From positions 355 to 64,354 of the forward strand of contig NZ_AQUZ01000012.1 of assembly GCF_000372465.1 (NCBI RefSeq): DNA of 64,000 nt, written 5' to 3'. The notes beneath the pieces were generated by a model. That model ran no database searches. It saw only the letters and a program-made list of their open reading frames with translations, and had not been told where the DNA came from. Positions within the stretch are counted from its first letter, which is position 1. Each line of letters begins with the position of its first letter. The DNA comes from Kribbella catacumbae DSM 19601 (GTDB taxonomy: Bacteria; Actinomycetota; Actinomycetes; Propionibacteriales; Kribbellaceae). The translations under genes and the position numbers were made by a program. Shown here piece after piece: positions 47,896 to 56,727 of the stretch.

Positions 47896-49302
47896 ATGCC
47901 GAAGGCCCTGCAGGCTCACCCGGACCGTGCGCTGCCCGCGGGCGAAGCGCGCGACGTGGCCCGCCGGATCCACGCGTCCACGAAGGATCTGCCGCTGCTC
48001 TGTTTCCACGGGCACGTCGACATCTCGCTCTTCGCGACCGACCAGGCCTTCGGCAACCCGGCCGACCTCCTGGTCGTGCCGGACCACTACGTGACCCGGA
48101 TGCTGGTCTCCCAGGGTGTCTCCCCCGACCTGCTCGGGCTGCCCCGCCTCGACGGCGTGAAGACCGCCGAGCCCCGCGACATCTGGCGTGAGTTCTGCTC
48201 GCGCTGGCACCTGTTCCTGGGCACGCCGAGCCGGTACTGGCTGGAGCACGAGTTCGCCGAGGTGCTCGGCCTCGACGTCGCGCCGTCAGCGGAGACCGCC
48301 GACGAGCTGTACGACGAGATCTCCGCGCGACTGGCCGAGCCCGAGTTCCGGCCGCGCGCGTTGCTCGACCGGTTCGGCATCGAGGTCATCTCCACCACCG
48401 ATGCCGCGACGGACGATCTGGCGCAACACGCGAAGGTCGCGGCCGATCTGCCCGGCCGGGTGATCCCCACCTTCCGCCCGGACGCGGTCGTCCACCTCGA
48501 CCGGCCGGGCTGGAGCGAACTGGCCGGCCAACTCGGCGTACGGGCTGACGTGGACACTTCGTCGTACGCGGGCTATCTGGAGGCTTTGCGGCAGCGACGG
48601 CAGGCGTTCCTGGCAGCCGGTGCGCTGGCGACCGACCACGGGCACCTGACCGCGGCGGCGATCCCGCTCGACGATGCGGCGGCCGAGCGGATCTATGGGA
48701 ACGCGTTGCGGGGTGAGGTCTCGGCCGAGGACGCGGCGGCGTTCGCGGGGCACATGCTTTTCCAGATGGCGTCGATGTCCGTCGAGGACGGGCTGGTGAT
48801 GCAGCTCCACCCGGGCGTACTGCGCGATCACCACCCGGAGATCCACGCCGTCTACGGGCCGGACCAAGGTCATGACATCCCGGTGGCGACGGAGTTCACC
48901 CGGTCGCTGCGGCCGGTGCTGGAGCGATTCGGCCATGCCGAGGGTTTCCGGATGGTGCTGTTCACCGTCGACGAGACCACCTACTCCCGTGAGCTCGCGC
49001 CGATCGCCGGCGTCTACCCGACAGTGCGGCTGGGCGCACCCTGGTGGTTCCTGGATAGCCCGGACGGCATGCGGCGATTCCGCGAACTGGTGACCGAGAC
49101 GGCCGGTTTCTACAACACCTCCGGCTTCGTCGACGACACCCGCGCCTTCCTCTCCATCCCCGCCCGCCACGACCTGGCCCGCCGAATCGACGCCGGCTAC
49201 CTCGCCAAACTCGTCGTCGAACACCGCCTGGACGAAGACGACGCGTTCCGAGTAGCCCAAGACCTCGCCTACAACCTCGCCCGCGACACCTACGTGCGCT
49301 GA
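47896..49302 (+). CDS. uxaC: uronate (glucuronate) isomerase
   Basis: The 468-residue protein is a full-length UxaC: LLCFHGHVDISLFATDQAFGNPADLLVVPDHYVTRML with metal-binding His residues, SRWHLFLGTPSRYWLEHEFAEVLG, and the C-terminal LGAPWWFLDSPDGMRRFREL. It converts D-glucuronate to D-fructuronate or galacturonate to tagaturonate. ATG 47896 with GGAGGA upstream is chosen; the frame from 47740 crosses the operator. With UxuB and KdgK it gives most of a uronate route to KDPG; mannonate dehydratase is absent here. Confidence 0.95.
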   Translation: MPKALQAHPDRALPAGEARDVARRIHASTKDLPLLCFHGHVDISLFATDQAFGNPADLLVVPDHYVTRMLVSQGVSPDLLGLPRLDGVKTAEPRDIWREFCSRWHLFLGTPSRYWLEHEFAEVLGLDVAPSAETADELYDEISARLAEPEFRPRALLDRFGIEVISTTDAATDDLAQHAKVAADLPGRVIPTFRPDAVVHLDRPGWSELAGQLGVRADVDTSSYAGYLEALRQRRQAFLAAGALATDHGHLTAAAIPLDDAAAERIYGNALRGEVSAEDAAAFAGHMLFQMASMSVEDGLVMQLHPGVLRDHHPEIHAVYGPDQGHDIPVATEFTRSLRPVLERFGHAEGFRMVLFTVDETTYSRELAPIAGVYPTVRLGAPWWFLDSPDGMRRFRELVTETAGFYNTSGFVDDTRAFLSIPARHDLARRIDAGYLAKLVVEHRLDEDDAFRVAQDLAYNLARDTYVR

Positions 49303-49423
49303 AACCGTTGGCCACTGACAGCCTGGCGCTCGACGGTACGAGGGTCCGCGGGGTGAGTGTCGTGGCGGAGGGCTGACCTATAGTTGGGCAACTTTCCGGG
49401 GTCGGCTTGGTGTGGGGGCATTG

Positions 49424-50965
49424 ATGGGACGCGGGTTCACGTCGGTTGGCGCTGGCTTGCTTGCCGTCTTCTTGCTGGGTGGATGCACCGACGATCAAGG
49501 CGCGCCGCTGCCGAGTGAGCCGACGTTGGGGTCGCCGACGTTGGGGGTGCCGACCGCTGCTCCGCCGGCGGCTAGCGTCAAGCTTGGGGCGACGGGGCCC
49601 GCTACTGCGGCCAAGTGTGTTGGGGTGGCGATTGCGGTTGGGGCCGATCCGCAGAAGGTGATCGACGCCAATCCGACCGCCAAGACGTTCTGCTTCGCCA
49701 AGGGACTGCATCGGATCAGCCACGCGATCCGGCCTGGGGCTGGCTCGACACTGGGGAGCAGCGAGGGCGCGGTACTGACCGGCTCGGTGCCGCTCAAGGG
49801 GTGGCGGGCTGAGGGCGGTCGTTGGGTGGTCCGCGACGTGCTGCCATCGGCGTACAAGCTGAAGGGGAAGTGCGAGGACGAGAAGACCAACCCGTGTCAG
49901 CTCGCCGAGCAGCTCTTCGTCGACGGCCTGCACCTCACGCGGGTGATGAGTCTCGATCAGCTGAAGCCCGGCACGTTCTTCGGTGACTACCAGGCCAACG
50001 CCGTCTACGTCGCCGACGATCCGGCCGGCAAGGTCGTCGAGATGTCGCGCACGCGGACGGCGATCGAGGCCTCGGCGCAGGACGTCACGATCTCCGGGCT
50101 GACCATCGAGCACTTCGCGAGCATTCCGCAGGGCGGCGCGTTGCAGGTCGGTACAGGTTGGAAGGTGCTGGCGAACGAGGTTCGCTGGAACCACGCGGTC
50201 GGCGTGATGGTGCTCCAAGGTGACCGGGCGACGGTCAGCGGGAACACGGTCGCCGACAACGGGCAGCTCGGCATCGGCCAGTACCGCTCCGCCGACGTGA
50301 AGCTCACCGGGAACCTGGTCACCCGCAACAACACCGACGGCTTCTGGATCGCCGACTGGGAGTCGGGCGGGATCAAGTCGACCCGCTCGTCCGGTGAGGT
50401 GTCGGGCAACGACATCGTCGCGAACCGCGGGATCGGGATGTGGAGCGACATCGCGGAGTACGACCGCAAGATCGTCGGGAACCGGATCCGGGACAACGCG
50501 GCCGACGGGATCCGGTACGAGATCAGCTACCAGGCGGTGATCGAGCAGAACGTTGTCGAGGGCAACGGGTTCGGCACCGGGCGCGGGTCGGGGCCGAGTC
50601 TGTGGGACGGCGGTGGGATCAATGTGAACACGTCGTCGGATGTGACCGTGGCGGGCAACCTGATCAAGGGCAACCGCAACGGCATCGCGATCCAGTCGCG
50701 GACCCGGGGTGACGGGCCGCGCGGGGTGTACGTGCTGAACGGCGTCGTGATCGAGGCGAACCAGGTCGTGATGGACGACAAGACCGCGAGCACCGGGGTG
50801 GTGGAGAACAAGGAGTCACCGGCCAAGGACGGGGCGATCCGCTTCAGCCGGAACAGCTACCGGATCGGCGACCGCGCGGCCGAACGCTTCGCCTACCGCG
50901 GCAAGACGATGACCTGGACCCAGTGGCAAGCCGCCGGCTTCGACAAGGACAGCATCAGCAACTGA
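49424..50965 (+). CDS. beta-helix lipoprotein, paralogue 3
   Basis: The 513-residue protein starts with a lipoprotein signal (MGRGFTSVGAGLLAVFLLGGC, lipobox LGGC at residues 18-21), so it is membrane-anchored where the other two paralogues are secreted or anchored. After a short Pro/Ala linker come the head (CVGVAIAVGADPQKVI...AVLTGSVPLKGW) and the beta-helix with NNTDGFWIADWESGG and SLWDGGGINVNTSSDVTV. The ATG at 49424 has GGGGG upstream; GTG 49412 is an alternative. TATAGT (49379-49384) is a likely minus-10 box. It follows uxaC and is convergent with the polymerase-like gene. Confidence 0.87.
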   Translation: MGRGFTSVGAGLLAVFLLGGCTDDQGAPLPSEPTLGSPTLGVPTAAPPAASVKLGATGPATAAKCVGVAIAVGADPQKVIDANPTAKTFCFAKGLHRISHAIRPGAGSTLGSSEGAVLTGSVPLKGWRAEGGRWVVRDVLPSAYKLKGKCEDEKTNPCQLAEQLFVDGLHLTRVMSLDQLKPGTFFGDYQANAVYVADDPAGKVVEMSRTRTAIEASAQDVTISGLTIEHFASIPQGGALQVGTGWKVLANEVRWNHAVGVMVLQGDRATVSGNTVADNGQLGIGQYRSADVKLTGNLVTRNNTDGFWIADWESGGIKSTRSSGEVSGNDIVANRGIGMWSDIAEYDRKIVGNRIRDNAADGIRYEISYQAVIEQNVVEGNGFGTGRGSGPSLWDGGGINVNTSSDVTVAGNLIKGNRNGIAIQSRTRGDGPRGVYVLNGVVIEANQVVMDDKTASTGVVENKESPAKDGAIRFSRNSYRIGDRAAERFAYRGKTMTWTQWQAAGFDKDSISN

Positions 50966-51004
50966 CGCTGCGGCGCAGCTAGCCCCCGCAGTACAGGCGA
51001 AGCG

Positions 51005-52300
51005 CTAGATGTACTTCTGGGGGCGGGGTTTGGGCGGAGGTGGATGAGCCTTGGCTCGGAGGCGGTCGGCGTCGCAGACTGCGGCCGCGACCAGCAGGTG
51101 GAGCGTCATCGAGCTCAGGTCTGACAGGCCGCTCTCGTTCAGCGAGGCGACCGAGACGTAGCCGAGCAGGAGTGCGCCGCTGGCCTTGACGAAGGGCGTG
51201 GGTGCGCGCAGTACCGAGATCCAGGCGACGATGAAGGCGATCCCGACGATGGTGACAGCCAGCAGACCCGTCTCCCAGTAGAGACTCAGCCAGCTGTTGT
51301 CGATGGCCATCACGTCGATATCGCCCTCGCCGCGGCGGAGCAGCACGCGTTTGTTGCCCAGCCCATGGCCGATGATCGCGGTCTGCAGCGAGACCTCCTC
51401 GTCCAGCACGTACTGCCAACTCGTGGTCCGGCCGCTCAGCGAGCTGATCTGCTTGGTGCCCTGGCCGCGCAGAAGCCAGGTTTGCAGCGAGGGGATGACG
51501 GTGAAGGCCAGCCCCATCAACGCCGGCACCGAGATCGACGCTATCCGGCCGAACCAGGTCTTCCGCGTCAGCAGCAGAGCAAGCACCAGACCGACGGCCA
51601 CAGCCGCGGCGGCCGTCCGGGTGCGGCTCAGCGCGACCAGCACCAGACCGAGGCCGACCAGAGCGCCGGCGGGCACGAACGCAAGCTTGCGGTAGACGAA
51701 CGCGATGATCGCCAACCCGAGCAGGATGGCCCCGACCTCGCCGACCCGCGGCGGCAGCATCGGGATGAGCACACCCTGCAGGCGATAGCCGGTGCCGAAC
51801 GTGCTCAGCGGCCGCCACGCCACCGTGGGACGCCAGATGACGCTGAGGACCACCGTGAGCGCCAGCAGAAGATGCGCGAGCAGATGCGCGCGGATCAACC
51901 GCTCCGGCACCCGGATCAGCGGCCGCCAAAGCATGAACAGGAGCAGCAGCCCGATCAACAGCCGCGCCAGCCGGAGCAACGGGCCACCCGGATCCGCGAG
52001 CAAGAACGCCGTGGCCGTAGCGAACATCGCGTAGACGACGTACAAGGTGGTGGCGGGGCTCGATCGCGTCCGGAACCCCGGCTTCGTCGCCGCCAGGCAG
52101 ATCAGGAAGATCGCCCCGAGCAGGACGCCCTTCATCAGGCTGTTGTTCGAGCCGGTCGATCCCTGCGGCGCGGCGGCCCGCGAAGACCAGGGCTGCACGC
52201 CCAGCACCAGCAGGCTCCACATCGCCAGCCAGAGCCAGCTCGCCTTGGTGCTGTTGGACGCGTCAGTGGTCCCCGGCACCGGCGGTGCCGTCAGCGTCAT
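51005..52300 (-). CDS. O-antigen ligase/polymerase-like membrane protein (Wzy_C family)
   Basis: The 431-residue protein has around 11-12 hydrophobic segments and the Wzy/WaaL-family features: an Arg-bearing segment ALSRTRTAAAAVAV and a periplasmic loop with GRTTSWQYVLDEE and IGHGLGN. Such proteins polymerise lipid-linked repeat units or ligate the chain to an acceptor at the outer face of the membrane. A Pro-rich C-terminal tail (PPPPKPRPQ) is probably cytosolic. It lies downstream of the Wzz-like gene, 38 bp away, in one leftward unit. Confidence 0.87.
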   Translation of the reverse strand: MTLTAPPVPGTTDASNSTKASWLWLAMWSLLVLGVQPWSSRAAAPQGSTGSNNSLMKGVLLGAIFLICLAATKPGFRTRSSPATTLYVVYAMFATATAFLLADPGGPLLRLARLLIGLLLLFMLWRPLIRVPERLIRAHLLAHLLLALTVVLSVIWRPTVAWRPLSTFGTGYRLQGVLIPMLPPRVGEVGAILLGLAIIAFVYRKLAFVPAGALVGLGLVLVALSRTRTAAAAVAVGLVLALLLTRKTWFGRIASISVPALMGLAFTVIPSLQTWLLRGQGTKQISSLSGRTTSWQYVLDEEVSLQTAIIGHGLGNKRVLLRRGEGDIDVMAIDNSWLSLYWETGLLAVTIVGIAFIVAWISVLRAPTPFVKASGALLLGYVSVASLNESGLSDLSSMTLHLLVAAAVCDADRLRAKAHPPPPKPRPQKYI

Positions 52301-52338
52301 CCCGTCCCCATCAACACAGCCTCATCGTCGCAGCCCTG

Positions 52339-53982
52339 TCAGCGCAGCGGCGGTGTGGTCTCGGCCGGGGTGAAGTTCAACGGAATGCCCAGCGTCTCAT
52401 CGTGCTTGGAAGCGCCGATCAGTACGACGCCCAGCACCGGCGCACCAGCAAACCTCAGCGCGGCCGTGAGCCGGGTGAGGTCGGTCTCCTTGTCCTGGCC
52501 GACCTGCACCACCAGCACCGACGCGTCGACCGCAGCGGCCAGCGGCGTGATCCCATGCCGGCCAACCGAAGCCGGTCCGTGGATGACGACCGAGTACCCC
52601 GGGGGCAGGTCGGCCACGATGCCCGGTACGAGTGACGGGCCGATGGCCAGCGCGCTCTCGTCGCTGCTCAGCCCAGGCGGCAGCACGTACAGATCAGCCA
52701 CCGTGCCAGGACGGAACAGCTTGCGAGCCCGTACTGCGCGGGTCGGGGCCGGCTCGTTGACGAGATCGGTGAGGCCTTCGTGGTCGGTCACGTGCGACAA
52801 CACCGGCGTACCGCGCAGGTCGGCGAGGACCAGCAACGTCTCGCGGCCATCGCGGGCACTCGCCTCGGCCATTGCCAGCGCGACACCTGCCGAGTTCCGG
52901 TTGGGTGAGGCGGAGACGACCAGCAGCGCGCCGGCACCGCTGGCTCCAATGCCTCTTGGGTTCAGCTCGCGCCGGGCGAGCGCACCGCTCGCTTCGGTGC
53001 CCAGCCCGGTGATCTCCGACGGCGGCAACTGCGGCGAGGCGCGAAGCCAGAAGCGCCAGCGGAAGCCGAGCCGGAAACGACGGTGGCCGATCGAGGCGGC
53101 GATCACCGGCGAAGCGGCCGCGCGGGCCGCCTGGTCGCGAGTCAGGATGAACGGGCTCAGATGGGTGCTGATCAGCGCCAGGCCGAAACCGAGCACCAGG
53201 CCGAGGATCGCGCCAACGGTGATGTCGCGTGACACCAGCGGCGACGAGGTCGCGGTGTCCTTCGTGGCCGGCGTGACCAACTGGCTGCTCGCGCCGACGC
53301 CCGAAAGGGCCTTGTTCATCGCGGCTGCCTGGTCGGCGGCCTGCCGGGCCTCTGTGGCCAGGCCGACTCGCTGGTCGCGCAGGGCGGCCGCGTACTGCGT
53401 GTCGTTGCGCTGGATCGCCTCGTTGATCAGGCTGACCAGGCTCTTCGACTGAGCGTTGGCGGTCTTGGCCCGGTCGGACGCCTGGCTGGCGAGCGTGACC
53501 AGCAGGGCTTTGGCCTCCCGGCTGCGCTGGGCCAGGTAGATCTGGGCGATCGCGTTGGCCCGGCGTACCGCTTCGTCGGCGGTCGGGCCGTCGATGGTGA
53601 TCAGGTAGGCGTTGTCGGTGACCGCCTTGACCCGGGTCACACCGGACAGCGACTGGACCGAGTCGTCCGTGGTCGGCATCTGCAGGAACTTGGCGACCTC
53701 ACGCAGGATCGCCGGGCTGGCCATCACCCGGGCCTGCGTCTCGGCCGGCAGGTCGAGCCCGAGCGGGCCGGTCTTGTCCGCGCCGGTGGGCAGGTCGCCG
53801 ACCAGGGCCGGCGGTACGGCCGGCCCGATCACGACCTGGCTGGACGCGGTCCAGCGCTCGGTCTGCGACAACGAGAAGACGGCGGCGCCGCCGATGCCCA
53901 GCAAGACGCAGCCGATGATCAGCCACCTGTGCCGCAGGAGTGACTGCGCAGTGTCCCGCCAGACCACAGTGCCCGGTTCCAT
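52339..53982 (-). CDS. Wzz-like chain-length protein with degenerate tyrosine-kinase domain
   Basis: The 547-residue protein has the Wzz layout: a first membrane helix (residues 19-40), an extracytoplasmic domain (40-255, with coiled-coil-prone LASQASDRAKTANAQSKSL) and a second helix (about 260-280). A cytosolic BY-kinase-like domain follows, but the P-loop position reads SASPNRNSAGVALAMAEAS with no GKS/T, and the Walker A' position reads LLVLADLRG. It is therefore unlikely to bind ATP in the normal way and may be a pseudokinase that regulates chain length by contact only. No Tyr-rich tail is present. It is upstream of the polymerase-like gene. Confidence 0.85.
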   Translation of the reverse strand: MEPGTVVWRDTAQSLLRHRWLIIGCVLLGIGGAAVFSLSQTERWTASSQVVIGPAVPPALVGDLPTGADKTGPLGLDLPAETQARVMASPAILREVAKFLQMPTTDDSVQSLSGVTRVKAVTDNAYLITIDGPTADEAVRRANAIAQIYLAQRSREAKALLVTLASQASDRAKTANAQSKSLVSLINEAIQRNDTQYAAALRDQRVGLATEARQAADQAAAMNKALSGVGASSQLVTPATKDTATSSPLVSRDITVGAILGLVLGFGLALISTHLSPFILTRDQAARAAASPVIAASIGHRRFRLGFRWRFWLRASPQLPPSEITGLGTEASGALARRELNPRGIGASGAGALLVVSASPNRNSAGVALAMAEASARDGRETLLVLADLRGTPVLSHVTDHEGLTDLVNEPAPTRAVRARKLFRPGTVADLYVLPPGLSSDESALAIGPSLVPGIVADLPPGYSVVIHGPASVGRHGITPLAAAVDASVLVVQVGQDKETDLTRLTAALRFAGAPVLGVVLIGASKHDETLGIPLNFTPAETTPPLR

Positions 53983-54359
53983 CCGTCCCCCAATTTCATC
54001 AGTCAGCGCTTTCCGTAAAGACCAGGATTGCGCCGCCCTCCGGGTGACCCCACCATGATCGGCTCCAGCCTTGCCGGGCCCCAGGATATAGGCATCGCGT
54101 GGCCTTCGAAACCGAACTCAGGTCACGGTCCGTACCGCTGCCGTCCCGCTCGCGGCAGGAAGTTGAAGCTGCAATCGCCTGTAACGTTCACGGGCTGTCA
54201 CCAACCCCTGCGGCTCGCCGATTCCAGCCGTTTGCAGACTGGTCAAAGCTCACTTTCTGTGGCCTACTCTGTCTCGGGGGAAAACGGGGAAAGCAAGAAA
54301 CACGGGAAGCACTTGTACGGCGCCTGGGTAGGCGCCTGTCCGAGGGGGGACACCGCAGG
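53983..54359. promoter_or_regulatory. 377-bp divergent intergenic region upstream of the propeller array
   Basis: No gene is supported here; the open frame continuing from 54099 has no start evidence. A TACTCT minus-10 candidate lies at about 54262. The mRNA leader would include the small hairpin GGCGCC...GGCGCC near 54320-54340 and an AGGGGGG site further down, giving an unusually long leader of about 90 nt. I could not match it to a known riboswitch. Confidence 0.35.
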
Positions 54360-56573
54360 ATGAAGAAGAGATGGCTATTCGCGCGCCTTGGCACGGTCGG
54401 CGCACTGGTAGCGGCAGCCGGAGTCATGGTGCTGGCACCGCCGGCCCAGAGCATCGAGGCCTCGCTCTCGGCGCAGAACAGCCCGGTCTGGCAGACCAAC
54501 GCGAGTGTGCAGGGAATCGCCGTAGCGGCCGGGAAGGCCTACGCCGGTGGGCGCTTCACCAGCGTCCGTCCGCCGGGTTCACCGCTCGGCACCAACGAGG
54601 TCGGCCAGGCGTACCTGGCGGCCTTCGACTCGACCACCGGCGAACTCGTGGCCGGCTTCAACCCGGTCCTCGACGGCCAGGTGTACGCCGTGGCCGCGTC
54701 ACCCGACGGCTCGCGGATCTTCATCGGCGGTGACTTCACCACCGTCAACGGCGTGACCCGCAACCGGATCGCCGCCTTCGACACCGCCACCGGCGCGCTG
54801 GTGACGAACTGGAAGCCCTCCGTCTCGTACCGGGTCAAGTCGATCGCCGTCTCCGGCGACGGCGACACCGTGTACTTCGGCGGCTCGTTCGGCCTCGTGA
54901 ACGGCGTCGACCGGCTCCGGCTCGCCGCGGTCACCGCCGACCTCGGCACCTTGTTGCCCTGGGCCCCTTCCGCCAACGGCGACGTGTACGCCGTGGACAT
55001 CGCCGACGACGGCTCCAAGGCCTACGCCGGTGGCCAGTTCAGCACCGTCAACGGCACCAACCAGAACACCGTCTCGAGCCTCGACCCGGTGACCGGTGCG
55101 GTACTGCCCTTCCCGGGCGCCACCGCGGTCCCGCCGCCGAACGGCTCCTGCACCACCCGGGTCAAGTCGATCGACGCCAGCGGCGACACCGTGTACTTCG
55201 GCAACGGTGGCGACGGCGGCGGCTGCTTCGACGGCACCTGGGCGGTCGACCTCGCGACCAACGCGCTGAAGTGGAAGAACCAGTGCCTCGGCGCGACCGA
55301 GACGGTCAAGGTGGTGAACGGCTGGCTCTACAAGGGTTCGCACGCTCACGACTGCGCCTACCAGGGCGCCGGTGCCTTCCCGCAGGGCTTCGGCTACCGC
55401 TTCCTGCTCACCCAGAGTCTGGCCGACGGCAAGATCGGCCCCTGGTTCCCGAACACTAACGCCGGTCCGCCCACCGAGGTCGGCCCGCTGGCGTTCGCCA
55501 CCGGCGGCTCAGATCTGTGGGTCGGTGGAGACTTCACCACGACCAACGGCGCCGGTCAGCAGGGTCTGACCCGCTTCACCAACGCGAGCCCGGGTGCTGC
55601 TCCGGCCAAGCCGGCCAAGCTGCTCCCGTACTCCGTCCAGCCGGGTGTCGTCCAGATCCACTTCCCCACGGTCGTGGACAACGACGACAGCACGTTGACC
55701 TACCGGCTGCTGAAGGGCTTCAGCAACACCACCATCGCGACCTGGACCGCCAAGTCGACTCCGTGGGACAAGCCGTGGCTGCACTACACGGACACCGACG
55801 TGACGCCGGGCGAGGTGACCAACTACCGCGTCGAGGTCACGGACGGCACTACGACGATCCGGGGCAACTACTCCGACCCGCTCACGGTGGCGAGCACCGC
55901 GAGTACGGCGTACGAGCAGATCATCGCCTCTGACGGCCCGCAGGCGTACTGGCGGCTTGGTGAGGCGTCCGGCTCGACCACGTCGGTGGACGCCTCCGGC
56001 CAGAGCAACAACGGCACGTTCACCGGTATGACGCTCGGCAGCGCCGGCAAGGTCAGCGGGAACACGGCGGCGACGGTCAGCTCGAGCAACGGCCGGATGG
56101 TCGGCGAGAAGGCCTACAGCATGCCGCAGCAGTTCACCGTGGAGGCCTGGTTCAAGCAGAGCATCTTCCGCGGCGGCCGGATCATCGGCTTCGGCAACTC
56201 GAAGACCGGCAGCAGCAGCGTGAGCGACCGGATGCTCTACCTGCGGTCCAACGGCCAGGTCACCTTCGGCATCAACGACGGCACCCAGCGGACCATCAAC
56301 AGCACGTCGAACAAGAACAACAGCGCCTGGCACCACGCGGTCGGCACCTACGACAACGGGACCATGAAGCTGTACGTCGACGGCGTGCTGGCCGGCAGCC
56401 AGACCGTCGGATCGGCGGCCTTGTACTACGGCTGGTGGCGGGTCGGCTACGACAACATCAACAGCTGGTCGGGTGGCGGCGCGACGCAGACGGGCATGGT
56501 GATCGATGAGCCGGCTGTCTACCCGTACGCGCTCACCGCGGACCAGGTCCAGGCGCACTTCAACGCTGGCTGA
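54360..56573 (+). CDS. secreted propeller-like/FN3-like/LamG protein, array copy 1
   Basis: The 737-residue protein has a Sec signal (about residues 1-31, MKKRWLFARLGTVGALVAAA), a repetitive beta-rich part (about 32-410) starting WQTNASVQGIAVAAGKAYAGG and containing several GGDFTTVNG-like blades, an FN3-like domain (about 415-515) and a LamG/concanavalin-like domain (about 517-737: YWRLGEASG, FTVEAWFKQ, WHHAVGTYDNGTMKLYVDG). The ATG at 54360 has AGGGGGG about 14 nt upstream. It is the first of four tandem paralogues, and LamG suggests carbohydrate or glycoprotein binding. No catalytic domain is seen. Confidence 0.82.
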   Translation: MKKRWLFARLGTVGALVAAAGVMVLAPPAQSIEASLSAQNSPVWQTNASVQGIAVAAGKAYAGGRFTSVRPPGSPLGTNEVGQAYLAAFDSTTGELVAGFNPVLDGQVYAVAASPDGSRIFIGGDFTTVNGVTRNRIAAFDTATGALVTNWKPSVSYRVKSIAVSGDGDTVYFGGSFGLVNGVDRLRLAAVTADLGTLLPWAPSANGDVYAVDIADDGSKAYAGGQFSTVNGTNQNTVSSLDPVTGAVLPFPGATAVPPPNGSCTTRVKSIDASGDTVYFGNGGDGGGCFDGTWAVDLATNALKWKNQCLGATETVKVVNGWLYKGSHAHDCAYQGAGAFPQGFGYRFLLTQSLADGKIGPWFPNTNAGPPTEVGPLAFATGGSDLWVGGDFTTTNGAGQQGLTRFTNASPGAAPAKPAKLLPYSVQPGVVQIHFPTVVDNDDSTLTYRLLKGFSNTTIATWTAKSTPWDKPWLHYTDTDVTPGEVTNYRVEVTDGTTTIRGNYSDPLTVASTASTAYEQIIASDGPQAYWRLGEASGSTTSVDASGQSNNGTFTGMTLGSAGKVSGNTAATVSSSNGRMVGEKAYSMPQQFTVEAWFKQSIFRGGRIIGFGNSKTGSSSVSDRMLYLRSNGQVTFGINDGTQRTINSTSNKNNSAWHHAVGTYDNGTMKLYVDGVLAGSQTVGSAALYYGWWRVGYDNINSWSGGGATQTGMVIDEPAVYPYALTADQVQAHFNAG

Positions 56574-56640
56574 CCAGCACTCACGCAAAGCTGCACGCTG
56601 AGCGGACGGTCTCAGTGCCATAGCACAAAGTCATAACGCC

Positions 56641-56673
56641 GGTGGGAGCCCACCTTCCTGTTGGTCTCCCACC
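56641..56673 (+). terminator. terminator-like hairpin after array copy 1
   Basis: GGTGGGAG (56641-56648) pairs with CTCCCACC (56666-56673), with outer bases partly pairing. It lies 68 bp after the copy-1 stop, with a T-rich stretch nearby. Confidence 0.55.
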
Positions 56674-56727
56674 AGCGTTAGATTTCGCCTGCTAACGGCA
56701 CCGCCCTCGCCCAGCTTAAGGAAGTTG

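Noticed and set aside
51365-53452. 695-residue forward ORF
   Set aside because: Runs antisense across both the polymerase-like and Wzz-like genes; composition typical of a shadow.
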